From NCBI GenBank assembly GCA_039680605.1, contig JBDKTA010000041.1:1-64000 (forward strand): a stretch of DNA of 64,000 bases. The letters are read 5' to 3'. How positions within the stretch are numbered: the first letter of the stretch is position 1; every line of letters begins with the position of its first letter. The position numbers and the translations under genes were made by a program. Shown piece after piece: positions 61,017 through 64,000 of this stretch. This DNA comes from Planctomycetaceae bacterium. GTDB taxonomy: Bacteria; Planctomycetota; Phycisphaerae; SM23-33. The notes beneath the pieces were generated by a model. The model saw only the letters and a program-made list of their open reading frames with translations. It was not told the origin of the DNA and did no database searches.

Positions 61017-61760
61017 CTATTTTCGCCTGCGGCGGATGATGACGCCCACAGCCCCAGCGGCCAGCAACATCAGGCTGGCCGGTTCGGGGATGTCGTTGGT
61101 GACGATGAAGTGGTTCAGCGTCGTCATGTCGGCGCCCCAGGTAATGTTATTGTCCAGGGCAAAGATGAGGTACTGCCCGGCTGCCAGGGTTACGCTTGAG
61201 GCCAACCGCAGATCGCGGCTGGCGGTGGTCGCGACGCCGGCCGCCAGGGAATCGCCCGGGTCGCCGACGCTGAAGAAACCGTTGGCGTTCTGGTTGATGC
61301 CCCTGACATAGCCGGCCGTGTCGTCTTCGCCAAGAAACACGTTGGCGCCCACGCCGTTGCCGCCTCCGGCGTAGTAGATGCTGACGTCAAAGGTATACGT
61401 TCCGGCCGTCTGGGCACGGTACATGATGGCCGTGGAGCCCAGCCAGGCGCCGCTGTTCCACGGATGCATGAGCATGGCGCCGGTGCCGGTGTTTCCGTAG
61501 ACGCCCTCTCCCTCGTTGTTGGGATACCGCCACCCGGACCAACCGCCGCCCCACCAGGAAGCCGGGTCATTGTCGTAATCCGTGTCCCGGCGGAACCGCG
61601 CGGTTTCGGCATACGCCTGGGCGGCGAATTGCCAGGTCTCATCGGCGCCATTGACGCCGTCGGCAATATCCGCCGCCGTGAGCGTGTCGGCATAGACGCC
61701 CGACGCCATCACAAGAAGGGATGCCATGCAAATGCCCAAACGAAAAAGAGTGGTATTCAT
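61017..61760 (-). CDS. PEP-CTERM sorting-domain protein
   Basis: This 247-residue protein has a signal peptide (LGICMASLLVMASGVYA), a Trp/Gly-rich beta domain with a carbohydrate-binding look (WWGGGWSGWRYPNN, AGTYTFDVSIYYAGGGNG) and a C-terminal PEP-CTERM tail (PEPASLMLLAAGAVGVII followed by RRRRK). PEP-CTERM proteins are processed by exosortase and placed at the cell surface or in the matrix. No exosortase gene lies in this window. A terminator follows the gene, and a promoter-like pair lies about 130-155 nt upstream. Confidence 0.92.
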   Translation of the reverse strand: MNTTLFRLGICMASLLVMASGVYADTLTAADIADGVNGADETWQFAAQAYAETARFRRDTDYDNDPASWWGGGWSGWRYPNNEGEGVYGNTGTGAMLMHPWNSGAWLGSTAIMYRAQTAGTYTFDVSIYYAGGGNGVGANVFLGEDDTAGYVRGINQNANGFFSVGDPGDSLAAGVATTASRDLRLASSVTLAAGQYLIFALDNNITWGADMTTLNHFIVTNDIPEPASLMLLAAGAVGVIIRRRRK

Positions 61761-61887
61761 ATGCGCTCTCCTATTCTGTCGACCAGTCTCTGCTCGAAAC
61801 GACTACGCCATGTTTACCGCTGCAAAATGACAGGCCGCGCTGAGCTGGTCTCCATTGCAAACATCCAACCAGACGGGCCTGTAAGAT

Positions 61888-61915
61888 ATGCTATCAAAGT
61901 TGCATAATTAGTCAA
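61888..61915 (-). promoter_or_regulatory. predicted promoter of the PEP-CTERM gene
   Basis: On the minus strand TTGACT (61910-61915, 5 of 6) is followed by a 16-nt spacer and TAGCAT (61888-61893, 4 of 6). The surrounding DNA is AT-rich compared with the rest of the window. Confidence 0.45.
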
Positions 61916-61969
61916 GCTTTAACGGGAAATTAATATGCCGGTCAGGCGATTTTCGCTGCCGGTTGGGCG

Positions 61970-63103
61970 TCATTGCAGCGGCGGCGCGGGCAAGTCGGGC
62001 GCCGGCGCCGGCAGGGCCGGTTGCGTCGCCGGCAAGTCGGGCGCCGGTTCCGCTGGGGCCGGTTGCGTCGACGGCGGACGCGGGGCCGACACCTCCGCTT
62101 GCAGCGCCGCGATGCGCTTGTTGGCGAAGTCTACGTTGCCGCCGTCATACGGGTCCCGACGCAGCGCTTCCTGGTACAGCTCCAGCGCTTTCTCCGCGCT
62201 GTGCAGGCGGATGTCCCACAGGACGGCCGCCTGGTAGCTGGCGGTTTCCTGGATGGCCGGGTCCCACTGGACCGCCCGCTCGTACCAGGTGGCGGCACGG
62301 TAGTTTTCCTGGAAGTACTCCTTGTAGATCTCGGCGATATAGAACGCGGCCATCGGCAGGCGAACCGAGTTGGGGTACTTGGCGATGAGTTCCTTGAACA
62401 ACTCCAGCGACTGCCTCTGCCGGCGGTAGTCCGCCCCGATCGTAAAGACGATCAGCCCCTTGTGCTGCTGGTGCATCGCCAGGGCGCGGAAGAACAGCTC
62501 GTCGGCCTCGCTGCTGAACTGGTCGCACTTGCGCTGGGAGGGGGGCACCTCTGCGGTGATGAAATACATGTACGTGCGGATCGGGTCCAGCCGCTGCTGC
62601 ATGTTGGCGATGACGTCGGCCTTGTACGTCATGGCGTTCTGGCGGTAGAAGGTCACCAGGTCGCCGACGGCCTTGATGTATTCCGCCCGTGCGGCCAGGG
62701 CGTCCTCGACCAGCACGGTTTCGGTCGGTGCGGTATTGGGCAGGTCGCGCGGCGGAAGGATCGACGGCAGCCCCACCCACTCCCACGGACGCACCTGCGC
62801 CAGGTTGGCCAGCTCGCGGTTGGCCCACTCGAGCTTGACGAGGTTTCCGAACTGCTGATAGAAGTCGCGCAGCTTCGTCAGGCGGAAGGTGTAGTTGAGC
62901 CGCGCCGCCTCGACTGCCGTCGCGGCGCTGCGCTCGCGAAGATTGTCCGGCGCCACCGTCAGCGTCTTGAGGGGCATCGAGACGATGTTCTGCCGCGGCG
63001 GCGCCGGCGGGCGATCGCCACAACCGCAGAGAAAGATCGCCGCGCCGACGAGGCTGCAGCCGGCGGCCGCCAGACCGACACGCACATTCGCTACGTTGAT
63101 CAT
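61970..63103 (-). CDS. TPR-containing lipoprotein
   Basis: This protein of about 377 residues starts with a lipoprotein signal (VGLAAAGCSLVGAAIFLCGC; acylated Cys probably the last of the run). The middle is helical, and TPR-like repeats occupy about residues 215-330 (QSLELFKELIAKYPNSVRLP, ATWYERAVQWDP, EKALELYQEALRRDPYDGG). The tail is proline-rich with repeats of APDLPATQPA and PAPAPDLPAP, which probably spans or contacts the wall. BamD-like outer-membrane assembly factors share the lipoprotein-plus-TPR plan, but similarity is too weak to name it so. I use ATG 63103 (MINVANVRVG); an ATG at 63190 would bury the signal. Confidence 0.8.
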   Translation of the reverse strand: MINVANVRVGLAAAGCSLVGAAIFLCGCGDRPPAPPRQNIVSMPLKTLTVAPDNLRERSAATAVEAARLNYTFRLTKLRDFYQQFGNLVKLEWANRELANLAQVRPWEWVGLPSILPPRDLPNTAPTETVLVEDALAARAEYIKAVGDLVTFYRQNAMTYKADVIANMQQRLDPIRTYMYFITAEVPPSQRKCDQFSSEADELFFRALAMHQQHKGLIVFTIGADYRRQRQSLELFKELIAKYPNSVRLPMAAFYIAEIYKEYFQENYRAATWYERAVQWDPAIQETASYQAAVLWDIRLHSAEKALELYQEALRRDPYDGGNVDFANKRIAALQAEVSAPRPPSTQPAPAEPAPDLPATQPALPAPAPDLPAPPLQ

Positions 63104-63411
63104 ATGGAGGCTCCTCAAGTGTAACACGCGCAGCGTCGCCGGAGCCCGCTCCCATGACGCCCGCGCAGAATCCTCTATCTTCATCGGCAAGGCCGTGCGT
63201 TGGGGTTGTGGGAAAAAAGCTTACCACAGAGGCTCGTGAGCGACCAGATTTCCTGGAAGGAAAATCCGGTCGCTCACAGAGCGGGAGAAAGTAGTCAGTA
63301 GAAAGGAGAAGAAGCGGCCAACGCCTCATCAGCCCTGCCATCGCGGCCTACCGCCTGGACTTATCCCGCGGTCTACTCTCAACTTTCTACTCTCCTCTGG
63401 AGGTTTCATGA

Positions 63412-63469
63412 CGGGTGGCATGGCGACACGCGTAGCGGGCCTGCCTGCCGCAGGCAGGTCGCCATCGTT
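63412..63469. repeat. repeat K with 19-bp insert J
   Basis: This copy reads GGTGGCATGGCGACACGCG, then TAGCGGG, then CCTGCCTGCCGCAGGCAGG (63440-63458), then TCGCCATCG. The copy at 10543-10590 reads straight from AGCGGG to TCGCCATGG, so the 19-bp palindrome is an insertion. Confidence 0.85.
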
Positions 63470-63525
63470 AGCGGCGGAGCTTGCTCCGCGCGTTCGCCCC
63501 AGATCGCCCGGTCGCGAAGTCTACG

Positions 63526-63632
63526 AGAAAGCGGTACGGACTATGCCACGCTTCCACTTCCTTGCACTTTGTTGCCTGCCCGCCGTAGCCTTGGCGAAGG
63601 CGGGTACTTTTCACAGCACTTTGCGGGGAAGC
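63526..63632. repeat. repeat I, copy 2, carrying element D
   Basis: Same 77-nt repeat as at 40694 and 63677, but split after CACTTTGTTG by 30 bp (63575-63604) and resuming with TACTTTTCACAGC. Confidence 0.9.
63575..63604. mobile_element. 30-bp palindromic element D, copy 4 (clean insertion)
   Basis: Reads CCTGCCCGCC, then GTAGCCTTGGCGAAGGCGGG. Both empty host copies (40694-40770 and 63677-63752) read TTGTTGTACTTTTC across this point, so the insert boundaries can be read to within a base or two. No target duplication is evident. Confidence 0.85.
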
Positions 63633-63676
63633 ACCCAGCCTACGACCTGTGACCGCGCCCCTAACGACCTCCACCG

Positions 63677-63752
63677 CAAAAGCGGTTCAGCCTATACCAC
63701 AATTCCACTTCCTTGCACTTTGTTGTACTTTTCACAGCGATTTGCGGGGAAG
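63677..63752. repeat. repeat I, copy 3 (no insert)
   Basis: Empty form of the repeat, nearly identical to 40694-40770 from AGCGGT to GGGGAAGG. Confidence 0.88.
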
Positions 63753-63798
63753 GTAAGCAATTACTATTGCCTTATGGTCGTGCGGTAAGTACTTCCCA

Positions 63799-64000
63799 TT
63801 AGGGCAGCAGCGTCCTGAACTCCCGGCCGCCATGACGCACCTCGACCGTCCGGGGGTGCATTTTCAAGCAGCCTCCGTTGTCCCTCGAACGCTTTACCCT
63901 TTCGTTTTGCGAGTTGATTTTGCGCGGGCCCCTGTTGGCTTGGGTTGTTCCCGTTGTGACCGGATGCGGCCCAGAAGCGCGGAAGCGGGTTCGTAGGAGC
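63799..64000 (-). CDS. possible C-terminal part of a gene running off the right edge
   Basis: On the minus strand a frame stays open from the window edge to a TAA at 63799-63801. It ends LKMHPRTVEVRHGGREFRTLLP, which looks like coding sequence, but another frame is also open here, so support is weak. No family is recognised. Confidence 0.25.
   Translation of the reverse strand, partial: LLRTRFRASGPHPVTTGTTQANRGPRKINSQNERVKRSRDNGGCLKMHPRTVEVRHGGREFRTLLP

Larger units (their letters stand above)
63104..63798. other. repeat-dense region without genes
   Basis: About 700 nt with no gene I support. It holds a hairpin with GTGAGCGACC / GGTCGCTCAC arms (63236-63277), repeat K with a 19-bp insert (63412-63469), half of repeat L (63467-63495), and repeat I twice, once with element D inserted (63526-63632) and once empty (63677-63752). 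Confidence 0.7.

Noticed and set aside
1-64000. tRNA, rRNA, prophage, integrase or replication-origin features
   Set aside because: I found no cloverleaf, rRNA segment, integrase motif, or DnaA-box cluster in any intergenic region on either strand.

Overview
The window is GC-rich bacterial DNA with a gene set that points to Planctomycetota, most likely the Phycisphaerae side of the phylum. Signs are a PEP-CTERM protein, a YXWGXW-repeat protein, a prepilin with the classic methylation motif, zinc-ribbon/GYF proteins, many glycoside hydrolases, and a very high load of short palindromic repeats between (and inside) genes. A glycyl radical enzyme and formate-tetrahydrofolate ligase suggest an organism able to live without oxygen. 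The phylum call is inference from gene content; there is no rRNA here.

Layout. 1-4556: a broken MNT/HepT pair, a GH38 alpha-mannosidase, a MarC-type membrane protein and an IS200-like (RAYT) transposase flanked by inverted REP palindromes. 4557-19000: mostly housekeeping genes (thrC, DUF1844 protein, UroD-family protein, bioF, phosphoglycolate phosphatase, dxs, ispA, dapF, YgiQ-type radical SAM). 19081-29700: lipoproteins with decayed catalytic sites (metallophosphoesterase-like, pectinesterase-like), a glycyl radical enzyme, a Gfo/Idh oxidoreductase, a GH2 beta-galactosidase and a YXWGXW protein. 29727-31519: a cold-shock protein and a DEAD-box helicase. 31631-34032: a prepilin and a B12-type radical SAM protein, with a 156-nt three-stem palindromic element between them. 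34158-39255: a metal locus (operator, feoB, small Cys-rich Feo protein, DtxR-FeoA regulator, convergent mntH-USP fusion). 39410-47051: a sugar locus (GH172, GH95-like, Lpl-type ABC binding protein and two permeases, no ATPase). 47290-54651: one-carbon, glycine and threonine genes (glyA, thiD2-thiE fusion, kbl, RAYT 2, tdh, fhs). 54823-63103: GYF protein, an AAA-ATPase/TOPRIM-like pair whose second gene has an in-frame stop, GH3-type acyl-adenylase, alpha/beta hydrolase, PEP-CTERM protein and a TPR lipoprotein. The right end is almost entirely repeats.

How genes work together. thrC makes threonine, Tdh plus Kbl split threonine to glycine and acetyl-CoA, GlyA moves the C1 unit, and Fhs links formate to tetrahydrofolate. 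FeoB, the small Cys-rich protein and DtxR-FeoA form an iron uptake and sensing unit next to a manganese/iron NRAMP transporter. Dxs and IspA start and extend isoprenoids.

The most unusual signal is a set of short palindromic elements in several families. Some copies lie in frame inside conserved genes (GH38 mannosidase, YgiQ, threonine synthase, an ABC permease). A 30-bp element and a 19-bp element can be seen as clean insertions by comparing filled and empty copies of other repeats within this same window. Two IS200-like transposases with flanking palindromes are the only visible candidate movers.
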